From NCBI RefSeq assembly GCF_004217115.1, contig NZ_SHKN01000001.1, forward strand, positions 2,173,781 to 2,237,780: DNA of 64,000 bases, written 5' to 3'. The notes below the pieces were generated by a model. The model was not told where the DNA came from and did no database searches. It saw only the letters and a list, made by a program, of their open reading frames with translations. Positions 28,523-38,007 of this stretch are shown here, in pieces; positions within the stretch are counted from its first letter, which is position 1, and each line of letters opens with the position of its first letter. The position numbers and the translations under genes are program-made. The DNA comes from Ancylomarina subtilis (GTDB taxonomy: Bacteria > Bacteroidota > Bacteroidia > Bacteroidales > Marinifilaceae).

Positions 28523-29758
28523 TTATTCGTCGTCCTCGCTCAAATTACTATAATCCTGATATAAGAAATTATTGTAAGGGAAACGAGCCGAGTGAATATC
28601 ACGAATGACATTATATACTTGTTCTCTAAACTCTTCAATATTATCCTTCTCCTTGGCAGAAATAAATAAACAAGGTGTATCACCTTTGGCAACCCACATT
28701 TTCTTTAATTCATCAAGGCTGTAATTCTCTCGTAACTTCGGCGTCAAATCATCCTCATCTTTTTTCACATAGCTGAAAGCATCAATTTTATTGAAAACCA
28801 GAAAGCGAGGTTTTTCTTTTTTATCGATTTCAGCCATGGTTTCGTTCACCACATTAATATGATCTTCGAAATTTGGATGCGAAATATCAACAACATGTAA
28901 AATAATATCCGCCTCACGCACCTCATCCAATGTCGATTTGAAAGATTCAACCAAATTATGAGGCAGTTTCCTGATAAATCCAACCGTATCAGCTAGTAAA
29001 AAAGGGACATTCTGAATCACAACCTTTCTAACTGTCGTATCCAAAGTTGCGAAAAGCTTATTTTCAGCGAATACATCTGATTTACTCAAAACATTCATCA
29101 GTGTTGACTTGCCAACATTGGTATAACCAACCAAGGCAACACGAACCATTTTATCACGATTCTTTCGCTGTACCGTTTTTTGCTTATCAATTTTCTTAAG
29201 ATCTTCTTTAAGCTTTGATATTTTTTCAAGAATGATACGACGGTCGGTCTCAATTTGAGTCTCACCAGGTCCACGCATACCAATACCACCTCGCTGACGT
29301 TCAAGGTGAGTCCAAAGACGCGTTAATCGTGGCAATAAATACTGATACTGTGCCAATTCAACCTGAGTTTTTGCATTGGCCGTTTGGGCACGACTGGCAA
29401 AAATATCAAGAATAAGATTCGTTCTATCTAAGATCTTACATTTCAGTTCTCTTTCGATATTTCGCAATTGGGATGGAGATAATTCATCATCAAAAATCAC
29501 CAAACTTACCTCCGGATTCGATTCAAGATAATTTGAAATCTCTTCCAACTTTCCAGTTCCAACAAAGGTTTTAGGATGTGAATGTTGTAATTTTTGAGTA
29601 AAACGCTTAACCGTTTCAGCCCCGGCTGTTAAAGCAAGAAAATCCAACTCATCAAGGTATTCATTCACAATTTCTTCCGTCATCCCTTGAGATTGATCTA
29701 TAACACCAATCAAAATTGCTTTTTCCGATTCTATTTTATTATTAAGGAAATCTCCCAT
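28523..29758 (-). CDS. hflX: Ribosome-associated GTPase HflX
   Basis: 411 residues. The N-terminal HflX domain includes VGTGKLEEI and 'GIGMRGPGETQIETDRRII', followed by a coiled-coil linker. The GTPase domain has G1 VGYTNVGKST near residue 210, G3 DTVGF, G4 FNKID and G5-like FISAKE. HflX binds the 50S E-site region and splits stalled or heat-stressed ribosomes. A -7-like TACTTTTG is seen on the minus strand at 29835-29842. Confidence 0.96.
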   Translation of the reverse strand: MGDFLNNKIESEKAILIGVIDQSQGMTEEIVNEYLDELDFLALTAGAETVKRFTQKLQHSHPKTFVGTGKLEEISNYLESNPEVSLVIFDDELSPSQLRNIERELKCKILDRTNLILDIFASRAQTANAKTQVELAQYQYLLPRLTRLWTHLERQRGGIGMRGPGETQIETDRRIILEKISKLKEDLKKIDKQKTVQRKNRDKMVRVALVGYTNVGKSTLMNVLSKSDVFAENKLFATLDTTVRKVVIQNVPFLLADTVGFIRKLPHNLVESFKSTLDEVREADIILHVVDISHPNFEDHINVVNETMAEIDKKEKPRFLVFNKIDAFSYVKKDEDDLTPKLRENYSLDELKKMWVAKGDTPCLFISAKEKDNIEEFREQVYNVIRDIHSARFPYNNFLYQDYSNLSEDDE

Positions 29759-29879
29759 GTATTTTCAAATATATGATTTAAGAATTTAGTTCAAACAAAA
29801 ATGAACCAAACATGCTCTTTTTAAAAGATATCGACAAAAGTAAGCAATATTCATTGATAAACTAAGTTCGACTTAAAAC

Positions 29880-29909
29880 AAAAAAGAGGCTCTGAAAAAT
29901 CAGAGCCTC
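29880..29909 (-). terminator. Terminator after the first TonB gene
   Basis: Perfect 10-bp stem GAGGCTCTGA/TCAGAGCCTC (29886-29895, 29900-29909) with a 4-nt loop. Six As at 29880-29885 give a U-tract on the minus strand. Confidence 0.88.
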
Positions 29910-29935
29910 ATATATTGAATACAAAATGTATCAGC

Positions 29936-30619
29936 TTATTGTAATTGGAAATTGATCGGTACAGTATAAGACACTTTTACAGCCTTACCACGTTGCTTAC
30001 CAGGTTTCCATTTTGGCATATTCTTGATAACCCGAACAGCTTCCTTATCAAGAGATGGGTCAACCCCTCTCATGATCTTCACATTCTCGATGGCACCAAG
30101 TTTGTTAACAACAAAACCAACGTATACACGTCCGGTAATACCGTTCTCTTGTGCAATCACAGGATATTTAATAGATCTAGCAATCCATTTCTGTAATTCA
30201 AGATCTCCACCTGGAAATTCAGGCATATCTTCTACGATTACAAAAACCTGCTGCTCATCTTCTTCTTCCTCCTCCTCAACAACTTGAATTTCAACTTCTT
30301 CGTCCATGTCGGCCTCAGAGTCTTCAATTTCTAGTTCGTCTTCAATTTCTTCATCGTTATCCACAATGTTCAAAACATCAGCAACTTTAGGAGCTGGTGG
30401 TGGTGGTGGTGGTGGCTTAACAGGCTCTTGACGAGTAATAGGAATAATTTCCTCTTCAGCCTGGATTTCTTGCTCTGCTTCCAACACAGTGGCTTCGCTT
30501 GTATCAACTCGCCACTCAAAGGCTAGAAACACAATAGCAAGAGTAAGAGCCAGACCAATCTCAAGAAAAAGACCTCTCTTATTCTCCAGATCTGCTTTTT
30601 GTGACTTCTTAACTTCCAT
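29936..30619 (-). CDS. Energy transducer TonB (paralogue 1)
   Basis: 227 residues. A cytoplasmic basic start (MEVKKSQKADLENKRG) precedes one membrane helix at about 20-40. Then comes a proline run (KPPPPPPPAPKVADVL), a very acidic linker (EEEEEEDEQQ) and the C-terminal TonB domain with MPEFPGGD, 'YPVIAQENGITGRVYV' and PINFQLQ at the end. TonB couples the proton-motive force at the inner membrane to outer-membrane TonB-dependent transporters. The linker is acidic, where many TonBs have Lys-Pro repeats. It is a close relative of the gene at 31302-31985, with tRNA-Ala between them. No ExbB/ExbD gene is present here. Confidence 0.93.
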   Translation of the reverse strand: MEVKKSQKADLENKRGLFLEIGLALTLAIVFLAFEWRVDTSEATVLEAEQEIQAEEEIIPITRQEPVKPPPPPPPAPKVADVLNIVDNDEEIEDELEIEDSEADMDEEVEIQVVEEEEEEDEQQVFVIVEDMPEFPGGDLELQKWIARSIKYPVIAQENGITGRVYVGFVVNKLGAIENVKIMRGVDPSLDKEAVRVIKNMPKWKPGKQRGKAVKVSYTVPINFQLQ

Positions 30620-31135
30620 AGTTTTCTTTTAATTTTCTAGTAAATTCAGCGTTTAAAAGTAGGTATTTCAATTCTATAATCAAAATTCTATTTCGGATAT
30701 GCTTAATATTTCAGGGGATAAAGATAGAAAAATTCACGTCAAACAATTTTTTTACAAACCGAAATAGACATGTTTGAAAGCTTATGTAGACCGCACCCTA
30801 TTTTTATGTCACAAATACCAGGCATCTAAACACATAAAAATAGCTGTAAATAAATACAATAAGTAATTATTCTACAGCAATCCTTATATCGATTCTAAAT
30901 TAAAACGTTTCCATAAAAAATGAGTAGAAAATCAACAAAGCCCGAACTCATCCTACCTATACACACTATTCTTCTACTGTAATCAATCGTTTACCCTAGT
31001 AAACAATCATGGGTCATCGTTAATTTTCTACTCACCTCCTTTTACGTAGAGAATTTGAAAAGGTTATAACAATCTTGATTTTTTTGCAAATTTACTCGGT
31101 GATTCGTTAAATTCGTATATATTTGTCTTCGCATT
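30620..31135. other. 516-bp intergenic region between the first TonB gene and tRNA-Ala
   Basis: AT-rich with no credible open frame. A -7-like TATATTTG at 31118-31125 lies 11 nt upstream of the tRNA and is its likely promoter element, although no -33 TTG sits at the usual distance. No clear minus-strand promoter for the TonB gene was identified. Confidence 0.45.
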
Positions 31136-31209
31136 GGGGGATTAGCTCAGTTGGCTAGAGCGTTTGACTGGCAGTCAAAAGGTCAGCGGTTCGATTCCGC
31201 TATTCTCCA
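31136..31209 (+). tRNA. tRNA-Ala (anticodon GGC)
   Basis: 74 nt with a full cloverleaf. Acceptor GGGGGAT pairs with ATTCTCC and includes the G3-U70 pair that marks alanine tRNAs. D-stem GCTC/GAGC; anticodon stem TTTGA/TCAAA with loop CTGGCAG (anticodon GGC, reads GCC); T-arm AGCGG TTCGATT CCGCT; discriminator A73. The 3' CCA is not encoded and must be added enzymatically. Confidence 0.97.
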
Positions 31210-31210
31210 C

Positions 31211-31247
31211 AAAAAAGAGTTGCAAAAAGTTGCAACTCTTTTTTTTT
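31211..31247. terminator. Terminator just after tRNA-Ala
   Basis: 9-bp stem GAGTTGCAA (31217-31225) with TTGCAACTC (31230-31238), 4-nt loop, preceded by six As and followed by nine Ts. It ends the tRNA transcript and may also serve the convergent second TonB gene. Confidence 0.9.
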
Positions 31248-31301
31248 GTGAGCATTGTCTATACTTAAAAAAGAAAATATCATTTTCTACAATAGCAGAT
31301 A

Positions 31302-31985
31302 TTACTGCAGCTGAAAATTAATTGGAACAGAAAAGGATACATTAACAGGTTTTCCTCTTTGTTTGCCTGGTATCCATTTAGGCATCTTATTAATCACTCG
31401 AATGGCTTCCTTATCAAGTGATGGATCAACGCTTCGTATAACCTTTACATTTTCGATGCCACCTTGCTTATTCACAACAAAACTAAGATACACGCGTCCT
31501 GTAATCCCATTTTCCTGAGCAATGACAGGGTATCTCACAGTGCTTGAGATCCAATTAAACAGAGCTTGATCTCCCCCGGGAAATTCAGGCATATTTTCAG
31601 CAATGACAAATATTTTTTCTTCGTCATCCTCTTCAACATCAGCCTGTACCTGAATTCGCACCTCTTCATCCATAGTTGTTCCTGAATCGACTATCTCTAG
31701 AACTTCATCTATATCCTCGTCATTATCAACTATATCAATAACATCTGCAATTCTTGGTGCCGGAGGAGGAGGTGGTGGTGGCTTAATAGGTTCTGTTGTT
31801 GTAACCGGGATGATTTCATCATCAACCTGAAGTTCCTGTACGATGTCTAATTCATCTGCTTCAGATGATTCAACACGCCACTCGAAAGCTAAAAATACTA
31901 TTGCCAGAGTAAGAACTAAACCAATTTGGAGAAAAAGACCCCTTTTATTCTCCAGATCTGCCTTTTGTGTTTTCTTTACTTCCAT
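31302..31985 (-). CDS. Energy transducer TonB (paralogue 2)
   Basis: 227 residues, exactly as long as paralogue 1 and alignable end to end. It shares MEVKK.QKADLENKRG, the membrane helix, KPPPPPPPAP, MPEFPGGD, YPVIAQENGITGRVY and VPINFQLQ. Differences cluster in the linker (less acidic) and in the helix after PGGD (QALFNWISSTVR against LELQKWIARSIK). This is the pattern of a local duplication followed by specialisation, perhaps for different transporters. It couples the proton-motive force to TonB-dependent receptors; the partner receptors are not in the window. Confidence 0.93.
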   Translation of the reverse strand: MEVKKTQKADLENKRGLFLQIGLVLTLAIVFLAFEWRVESSEADELDIVQELQVDDEIIPVTTTEPIKPPPPPPPAPRIADVIDIVDNDEDIDEVLEIVDSGTTMDEEVRIQVQADVEEDDEEKIFVIAENMPEFPGGDQALFNWISSTVRYPVIAQENGITGRVYLSFVVNKQGGIENVKVIRSVDPSLDKEAIRVINKMPKWIPGKQRGKPVNVSFSVPINFQLQ

Positions 31986-32268
31986 AGTCTTGTTTTTAAG
32001 TTTCTACAAATATCTGTGCATTAAGTTAAATTTTAATATTCATAATCTGTATTTTACTGAATATAAAATTCCATAAAAAATGTTAAATCAACATTTCCAT
32101 AATCCAAACTAAAAATCAAGAGCCGTAAACATTATTTCATAACACCCCACACACAATTCACACAAATCAACCTGATTCCAAATGATATAGATCAATTACA
32201 ACTTGTTGATTAAATTAAAATATCGTACATTTCATAGGCATACTATTTCTATAAAAAAACAATCGTTT

Positions 32269-35148
32269 ATGTTCAGACCTACACTGGTTTTCAACCTAGT
32301 CCCTTTAAGATATATACTTGGTGTTATTTTCACCCTATCAATAACGTCTTGTCTAAACCAGACCGGGCCCACATTAACACAAGATGAAACCAATTGGTTA
32401 AAACAAAACGAAGGGAAAATTGAGGTTTTATTTGGTTATCAGGATCCCCCAAACGCTTTCAATAATGAAGAGGGAGAATACGTCGGTTTATTGGTTGATT
32501 ATCAAAAAGAGATAGAAAATCACATCGGTCAGGAATTTATTTTTCACAAATTTGATACCTGGGAAGAACTTATTGATTATTCAAAAACAGCTCAAAACTT
32601 CATCATAATTGGCTGCGCCCAAACAAATAAAAGAAAAGAATACCTTTTATTTACCAACACCATCATCAAGAAACCCTATGTTATAATCAGCCAACAAAAC
32701 AATCCCCTGTCCGCCATGAGTTCACTTGGGGATAAAAATGTTTGTACCGTATCAGACTACGCCATCAATGATTATTTAGAAGAATATTATCCCAACATCA
32801 CTCCCATTCAATATAGCAGCGATCTTGAATGCATACGTGCTGTATCAACGGGTATTTGCGATGCAATGATTGCCAATCAGATGTCTGCGACCCATATTAT
32901 AAACTCAGAAGCCATTAGTAATCTCAAAATATCCGGCGAAAGCGGTTATTTAAACAGACTTGCTGTTGCTGTATCGAATCATGATCCAATTTTATTTAAA
33001 ATTGTAGATAAAGTTATTGATAACATTCCACAAAGCAGACAGAATGAACTCTATAAAAAGTGGATCGATCCGGAATCTAACTTTCTGTCAAAAAAAACGT
33101 GGCTTGCTATTCTGACTATAGTATTAATCTTTGTGGCGTCACTGATAATTCTTTGGTTATGGCTTATTAGCCTGAGAAAACAAGTTGCAAGACAAACCCA
33201 AACTATCAAAAAGAATGAAGAGCACCTACGCATTACCATAAACTCTATTGGTGATGGCTTAATTGTGACAGACGTTAGGGGAAAAATTACAAAAATGAAT
33301 CCTGTTGCTGAAAAGTTAACCGGATGGCAATACAAGGATGCAAAACAAAAAGACCTTGCAGATATCTTCCGAATTGTTAATTCAAAAACCAGAGAAGCGA
33401 TTGAGGATCCCTTCAAAAAAATCATAAGGAGCAAACAAGTTATTGGTTTAGACAATCACACTGTACTGATATCAAAAGATGGTGAAGAATTCCAAATCGC
33501 TGATTCGGGAGCTCCTATCACCGATCAAGAAGGTCATGTATCCGGAGTTGTTCTCGTGTTCAGAGATATCACAGATACGTATAGATTACAGAAAACCCTG
33601 GAAGAAAATGAAAATAGGTATCGATCTTTAATCGAGAATTCCCATGATGGCATCTTTATTTTCTACAACAACAAGTTTGAGTTTGTAAATAAACGATTCG
33701 AGCAAATCATGGAATATTCGGCTGAAGAAATCGATAAGATCAATTTTGATGCGATGATTTCCCCGGAGAGTCTGGACATGATATACAATCGCCTGAAAGA
33801 AAAAGACAAGAACAAATTATCTTCAAAATTTGAATTTACCGGAATTGCAAAATCAGGACGAAAACTTCCCCTGGAAGTTTCAGTAAGTTACATCCCCTAC
33901 AAAGACGGCGTTGCAAGTCAAGGCATCATTAGAGACATTACCCAACGTAAGAGATACGAAGCTGAATTAATTAAAGCTAAAGAGAACGCAGAAGAAAGTG
34001 ACAGATTAAAATCCGTTTTCCTGGCAACCATGTCTCATGAATTGAGAACACCTCTTAATGCCGTTATTGGTTTTTCAGAATTGATTCAACCCAATGTTCC
34101 CTTGGACGACATTCTTCATTTCAGCAAAATAATCAGCATGAGTGGAAAACACCTACTTGGCGTTATTGAGGATATTTTTGATATATCACTTATTGAAACA
34201 GGAGATGTTCAAATTGAATCAGCACCATTCAATATATCATCCCTCTTAAATGAAGTTTACGAATTAATCAAAAATGAAAGAGTCTTACAAGATAAAGAAC
34301 ACATTGATCTGATCCTGGATAATTCCCTGAAAGATTTAGACCGCATTCTGTACTCCGATCAGAAGCGAATCAAACAGATTTTAATAAACCTTTTGAAAAA
34401 CGCTATCAAATTTACCAATAAGGGGCATATAAACTTCGGCTGTAGATTATACGAAAAGAACCATGAAAAATTCATCCTTTTCTTTGTAAAAGATACTGGA
34501 ATTGGAATTCCTCAACATATGCAAAATTTAATCTTTGAAGTATTCCGTCAAGCGGATGAGACACATACAAGAATATATGGTGGTACAGGCCTTGGCTTAA
34601 CCATTTGTAAAAAATTGACCTGTATGATGAAGGGCGATATATGGGTCGAATCCGAACAAGGACAAGGGGCAAATTTTCACTTCACAATTCCTTTCAAAAA
34701 CACATCCGAAGAACTACCTCAACAATCTGATAGTTATTCTGAGTTCAGCTTCGACAATGCGACCGTTCTTATTGCTGAAGATGACAAAACGAGTTTCTCA
34801 TTCCTAAAGGCACTTCTTAGTCAGAAAGGAATGACATGCATTTGGGTGAAAAATGGTCGTGAAGCGGTTAAATATTGTACTGAAGATAATCCTATTGATT
34901 TACTTCTTATGGACATTAATATGCCTGAGATGAATGGCTATATTGCAACGAGTCAAATCAAAACGATTCGCCCTAAACTTCCTATTATTGCACAGACAGC
35001 CTATGCTATTGAAGGCGATAAAGAAAACATACTAGCTGCAGGTTGCGATTATTATATTTCAAAACCAATAGATAAAAACGAACTCTTCGAAAAAATTCGT
35101 TTGTGTTTAGAAAAGAATCAAATAATGGTTAAGGATAATAGTCAATAA
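32269..35148 (+). CDS. Hybrid sensor histidine kinase with periplasmic substrate-binding domain, two PAS domains and receiver
   Basis: 959 residues from ATG 32269; an in-frame TTG at 32203 would add a leader without a signal. The N-terminus has a hydrophobic signal ending ITSC, which fits a lipobox. An SBP_bac_3-like sensor follows at about 35-275 (GYQDPPNAFNNEEGEYVGLLVD), then a membrane helix at about 278-303, two PAS domains at about 320-445 and 455-570, HisKA with His590 in MSHELRTPLNAVIGFSEL, HATPase (GTGLGLTI) and a C-terminal receiver with Asp882 in LLMDINMPEMNGY. It likely senses an amino-acid-like solute outside and phosphorylates itself. No response-regulator gene is adjacent, so the output partner is unknown. 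Confidence 0.93.
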   Translation: MFRPTLVFNLVPLRYILGVIFTLSITSCLNQTGPTLTQDETNWLKQNEGKIEVLFGYQDPPNAFNNEEGEYVGLLVDYQKEIENHIGQEFIFHKFDTWEELIDYSKTAQNFIIIGCAQTNKRKEYLLFTNTIIKKPYVIISQQNNPLSAMSSLGDKNVCTVSDYAINDYLEEYYPNITPIQYSSDLECIRAVSTGICDAMIANQMSATHIINSEAISNLKISGESGYLNRLAVAVSNHDPILFKIVDKVIDNIPQSRQNELYKKWIDPESNFLSKKTWLAILTIVLIFVASLIILWLWLISLRKQVARQTQTIKKNEEHLRITINSIGDGLIVTDVRGKITKMNPVAEKLTGWQYKDAKQKDLADIFRIVNSKTREAIEDPFKKIIRSKQVIGLDNHTVLISKDGEEFQIADSGAPITDQEGHVSGVVLVFRDITDTYRLQKTLEENENRYRSLIENSHDGIFIFYNNKFEFVNKRFEQIMEYSAEEIDKINFDAMISPESLDMIYNRLKEKDKNKLSSKFEFTGIAKSGRKLPLEVSVSYIPYKDGVASQGIIRDITQRKRYEAELIKAKENAEESDRLKSVFLATMSHELRTPLNAVIGFSELIQPNVPLDDILHFSKIISMSGKHLLGVIEDIFDISLIETGDVQIESAPFNISSLLNEVYELIKNERVLQDKEHIDLILDNSLKDLDRILYSDQKRIKQILINLLKNAIKFTNKGHINFGCRLYEKNHEKFILFFVKDTGIGIPQHMQNLIFEVFRQADETHTRIYGGTGLGLTICKKLTCMMKGDIWVESEQGQGANFHFTIPFKNTSEELPQQSDSYSEFSFDNATVLIAEDDKTSFSFLKALLSQKGMTCIWVKNGREAVKYCTEDNPIDLLLMDINMPEMNGYIATSQIKTIRPKLPIIAQTAYAIEGDKENILAAGCDYYISKPIDKNELFEKIRLCLEKNQIMVKDNSQ

Positions 35149-35474
35149 TACTGATATACAGAGATATGCATAAAATACCTTCCTCTGATTTTCTCAACAA
35201 AAAACAGATTGAAGACAATTTTTGTTTTTTTTTATTAGTTTTGAGGCCGTATGTTACAATAAGATAGCAATAGAATATTCAAAATTACTATTGTTTTTTC
35301 TAAGGAAAATAATAACTACTCTGCAACCAAAATCCCAATTTCAGATTTTATCTGCCCACCTGCGGATGATAATTGAACACCGTCTAAAGTCATAAAACAA
35401 AATAACCTCTCATTTGAGTTTTTTAATTTAACTCAATTTGAGCTTAGTGGAATCTAATTATACTTAAACACATT
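35149..35474. other. Intergenic region upstream of the nucleoside symporter
   Basis: 326 bp. TAGTTTTG at 35236-35243 fits a -7 element. Closer to the gene is an inverted repeat, TTGAGTT/AACTCAA (about 35413-35436), which could be an operator or weak hairpin. No gene seen. Confidence 0.4.
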
Positions 35475-36731
35475 ATGGGAATAAAAGGTCGATTGACATT
35501 GTTAAACTTCCTTCAGTTTTTTATCTGGGGAGCTTGGTTAATAACAATTGCTAACTATTGGTTTGGAAATAAAGGCTGGTCGCCACAAGAATTTGGAGCT
35601 GTATTCTCTACATTAGGGATTTCATCACTGTTTATGCCAACCCTAACCGGGATTATTGCAGACAGGTGGATAAATGCAGAAAGATTATATGGCATTCTTC
35701 ATTTATTGGGTGGTGTTGCCTTGTTGTACTTGCCGCAAATCGATAATCCAACTCTATTTATTACTGTGATATTATTGGCAATGATTTGTTATATGCCAAC
35801 TATCGCCTTAATGAATTCCATCTCGTACACGGTTCTTAAAAACAACAATTACGATGTAATTAAGGTATTTCCACCTATTCGCGTATGGGGTACAATAGGA
35901 TTTATTGCTGCTATGTGGGTAACTAACTTATCTGGATCAAAAGCTACGGCAAACCAATTTTACATTGCTGCTGTCGCTTCCTTTGTACTTGCTGTTTACT
36001 CGTTTACCATGCCTCAATGTAAACCTCAAAACAAAGGTCAAAAAGGAGCTACTTTAACTGAAATATTGGGATTGAATGCATTCAAATTATTTAAGAACTA
36101 TAAGATGGCCTTATTTTTCATTTTTTCAATGTTCTTAGGCGCAGCACTTCAGTTAACAAATATGTATGGCGATAGATTTTTATCTGAATTTGAGAAAGTT
36201 CCTCAATATGCAGATTCTTTCGTAGTGAAATACTCGACCATTATCATGTCGATTTCTCAGGTTTCTGAAACACTTTTCATCCTGGCAATTCCATTCTTCC
36301 TAAAGAAATTCGGTATCAAAAAAGTAATGTTAATAAGTATGGTCGCCTGGGTACTTCGTTTCGGTTTATTCGCATATGGTGATCCTGAAGGTGGACTTTG
36401 GATGATTATCCTATCTTGTATTATTTACGGAATGGCATTCGATTTCTTTAATGTATCCGGTTCGCTTTTCGTAGAAACTCAATGCGACTCAAATGTCAGA
36501 TCAAGTGCGCAAGGTTTATTTATGATGATGACCAATGGCTTTGGTGCCATTTTAGGATCATGGTTAAGTGGTGTTATCATTGGAGCATTCTTTACTAGCA
36601 GCAAGGGAGATTTTATTTGGATGGATATCTGGAATACTTTCGCCATCTATTCGGTCGTGATTGCTATATTCTTTGCAATTCTGTTTAAACACAAGCATAA
36701 CCCTGAAGTAATAGGAAAAGTAAGCCATTAA
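35475..36731 (+). CDS. Nucleoside:H+ symporter (NupG/XapB family, MFS)
   Basis: 418 residues, 12 membrane helices. The start matches the NupG/XapB group (LNFLQFFIWGAWLITIANYW), with 'GIIADRWINAERLYGILH' in the helix 2-3 loop and 'IRVWGTIGFIAAMW' in the middle. Members import nucleosides with protons. It is the second of three base/nucleoside importers in the window, none of them adjacent to salvage enzymes. It ends at a two-part hairpin terminator shared with the convergent nuclease gene. Confidence 0.92.
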   Translation: MGIKGRLTLLNFLQFFIWGAWLITIANYWFGNKGWSPQEFGAVFSTLGISSLFMPTLTGIIADRWINAERLYGILHLLGGVALLYLPQIDNPTLFITVILLAMICYMPTIALMNSISYTVLKNNNYDVIKVFPPIRVWGTIGFIAAMWVTNLSGSKATANQFYIAAVASFVLAVYSFTMPQCKPQNKGQKGATLTEILGLNAFKLFKNYKMALFFIFSMFLGAALQLTNMYGDRFLSEFEKVPQYADSFVVKYSTIIMSISQVSETLFILAIPFFLKKFGIKKVMLISMVAWVLRFGLFAYGDPEGGLWMIILSCIIYGMAFDFFNVSGSLFVETQCDSNVRSSAQGLFMMMTNGFGAILGSWLSGVIIGAFFTSSKGDFIWMDIWNTFAIYSVVIAIFFAILFKHKHNPEVIGKVSH

Positions 36732-36775
36732 TAAAAAAGGAGCTTACAACGACTCCCTCTAACGACTAAATTAAA

Positions 36776-36828
36776 AAACCTGAAAGATTGAACTTGACCC
36801 GTTCATATTCTTTCAGGTTTATTTTTTA
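36776..36828. terminator. Bidirectional terminator after the nucleoside symporter
   Basis: Outer stem AAACCTGAAAGA (36776-36787) with TCTTTCAGGTTT (36809-36820) and inner stem TGAAC/GTTCA (36789-36793, 36801-36805). A T-tract follows on the plus strand, and an A-tract on the other side serves the minus-strand nuclease gene. Confidence 0.85.
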
Positions 36829-36849
36829 TTAAATCTTGAAATCAAGAAC

Positions 36850-37446
36850 CTAGCGTCTTTTCAATTCATCTCTCAATTGTGAAGCCTTTTCGTAATTTTC
36901 ATTCCGGACTGCGTCTTCAAGCATCTCTTCCAACTGAGCTTTTGAGTACCCTTCAAACGGATTCGATTTACGATATTCTTGAGATGATTTAACATCCTTA
37001 ACCGGTGCGATCTTAGAATCGTCAGATTCTCCTTCGATACTAAGCGTTATCCCCGCCTTTTCAATAATTTCTTCACTGGTATAAATGGGACATTTAAATC
37101 GGAGAGCTATAGCGACTGCATCTGAAGTTCTTGAATCAATTCGGACTCTGTTATTACCGCTCACACATATCAACTCTGAGTAAAAAATACCCTCATGCAG
37201 ACGATAAATATTCACTTCAACAATATTGATTGAGAAAGCGATAGCAAAACTCTTAAACAGGTCATGTGTTAAAGGACGAGGCGGCTCTAATTCCTCTAAC
37301 TGAATGGCAATAGCCTGAGCTTCTACTCCACCTATAATAATAGGTATCCTCCTATCACCACCTTCTTCTGCAAGGACCAAGGCATAAGCCCCAGTCTGCG
37401 TTTGACTGTACGATAATCCAAGAATATTTAATTTAACTTTCCCCAT
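36850..37446 (-). CDS. Bifunctional nuclease (BFN/DUF151) with C-terminal UvrB/UvrC motif
   Basis: 198 residues. The BFN domain (about 1-140) has 'RRIPIIIGGVEAQAIAIQLE', RPLTHDL and 'DSRTSDAVAIALRFKCPIY', conserved in DUF151. A short C-terminal UVR motif (about 165-198, LEEMLEDAVRNENYEKASQ) is a common addition in Bacteroidota. Plant homologues have RNase and DNase activity; the bacterial role is unclear. TATATTTG on the minus strand (37484-37491) is a candidate -7 element, inside a palindrome that also reads TATATTTG on the plus strand. Confidence 0.9.
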   Translation of the reverse strand: MGKVKLNILGLSYSQTQTGAYALVLAEEGGDRRIPIIIGGVEAQAIAIQLEELEPPRPLTHDLFKSFAIAFSINIVEVNIYRLHEGIFYSELICVSGNNRVRIDSRTSDAVAIALRFKCPIYTSEEIIEKAGITLSIEGESDDSKIAPVKDVKSSQEYRKSNPFEGYSKAQLEEMLEDAVRNENYEKASQLRDELKRR

Positions 37447-37880
37447 ATGTCAATACTAATTTCAAAATATACTCTACAATTGTCAAATATATATTTGAAA
37501 ATTAAACTCAGGATTCGACTCATCCAACTTAATACAAATACTTTAAAGTATTTATAAAACAATCATATTAACAAATATATAAATTGTTTGATAAGTTTAG
37601 CAGTTCTAATTAGAAACTCTGTTAACTGATGAATTATCGATGTATAAATTATCTCAATTCAAGAAAAGTATCGTAAAATAAGCCCTGCTTTATTTATCTA
37701 CATGCAGCAATTTACTAAATTAAAACTTAAACTCAGCCTCGTGTGCTTTTTGTATCAAAAATATCATCTGAAAATATAAAAAAAATAGAGCTTGGAGTCC
37801 AAACTTGAGATAAGGGATAAATAACTGAGTTATTTTCTCTTAGATGGAATTACAATTCAGGTGTTTTTTTTTCTTAAAAC

Positions 37881-37911
37881 TTTGTTTATCAATTATTGTT
37901 TTCTATTTTTG
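37881..37911 (+). promoter_or_regulatory. rplU-rpmA promoter
   Basis: TTTG at 37881-37884 and TATTTTTG at 37904-37911 with a 19-nt spacer, an exact match to the Bacteroidota promoter form. A start near 37918 gives a leader of about 90 nt. Confidence 0.75.
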
Positions 37912-37917
37912 CAGTCC

Positions 37918-38007
37918 GAAAACATTTCCCTTGGGGGTTCAAAAAGAGGCTTGTTTTAAATGTATTAAAACACCCACCTTCAGGAATAAACCGAAAATTG
38001 TAGAATA
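37918..38007 (+). promoter_or_regulatory. rplU: Candidate L21 autoregulatory leader
   Basis: The leader can fold into an inner hairpin GTTTTAA/TTAAAAC (37953-37959, 37965-37971, 5-nt loop). This is stacked on an outer GGGT/ACCC helix (37935-37938, 37972-37975) with an asymmetric purine-rich internal loop on the 5' side. Ribosomal-protein operons often control themselves through such leaders; this one is a structural inference. Confidence 0.4.

Larger units (their letters stand above)
37447..38007. other. Divergent intergenic region between the BFN gene and rplU
   Basis: 561 bp, AT-rich. It contains a strong plus-strand promoter (37881-37911) and the rplU leader, plus a minus-strand -7 candidate at 37484-37491. 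Nothing else is supported between 37500 and 37880. Confidence 0.5.
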
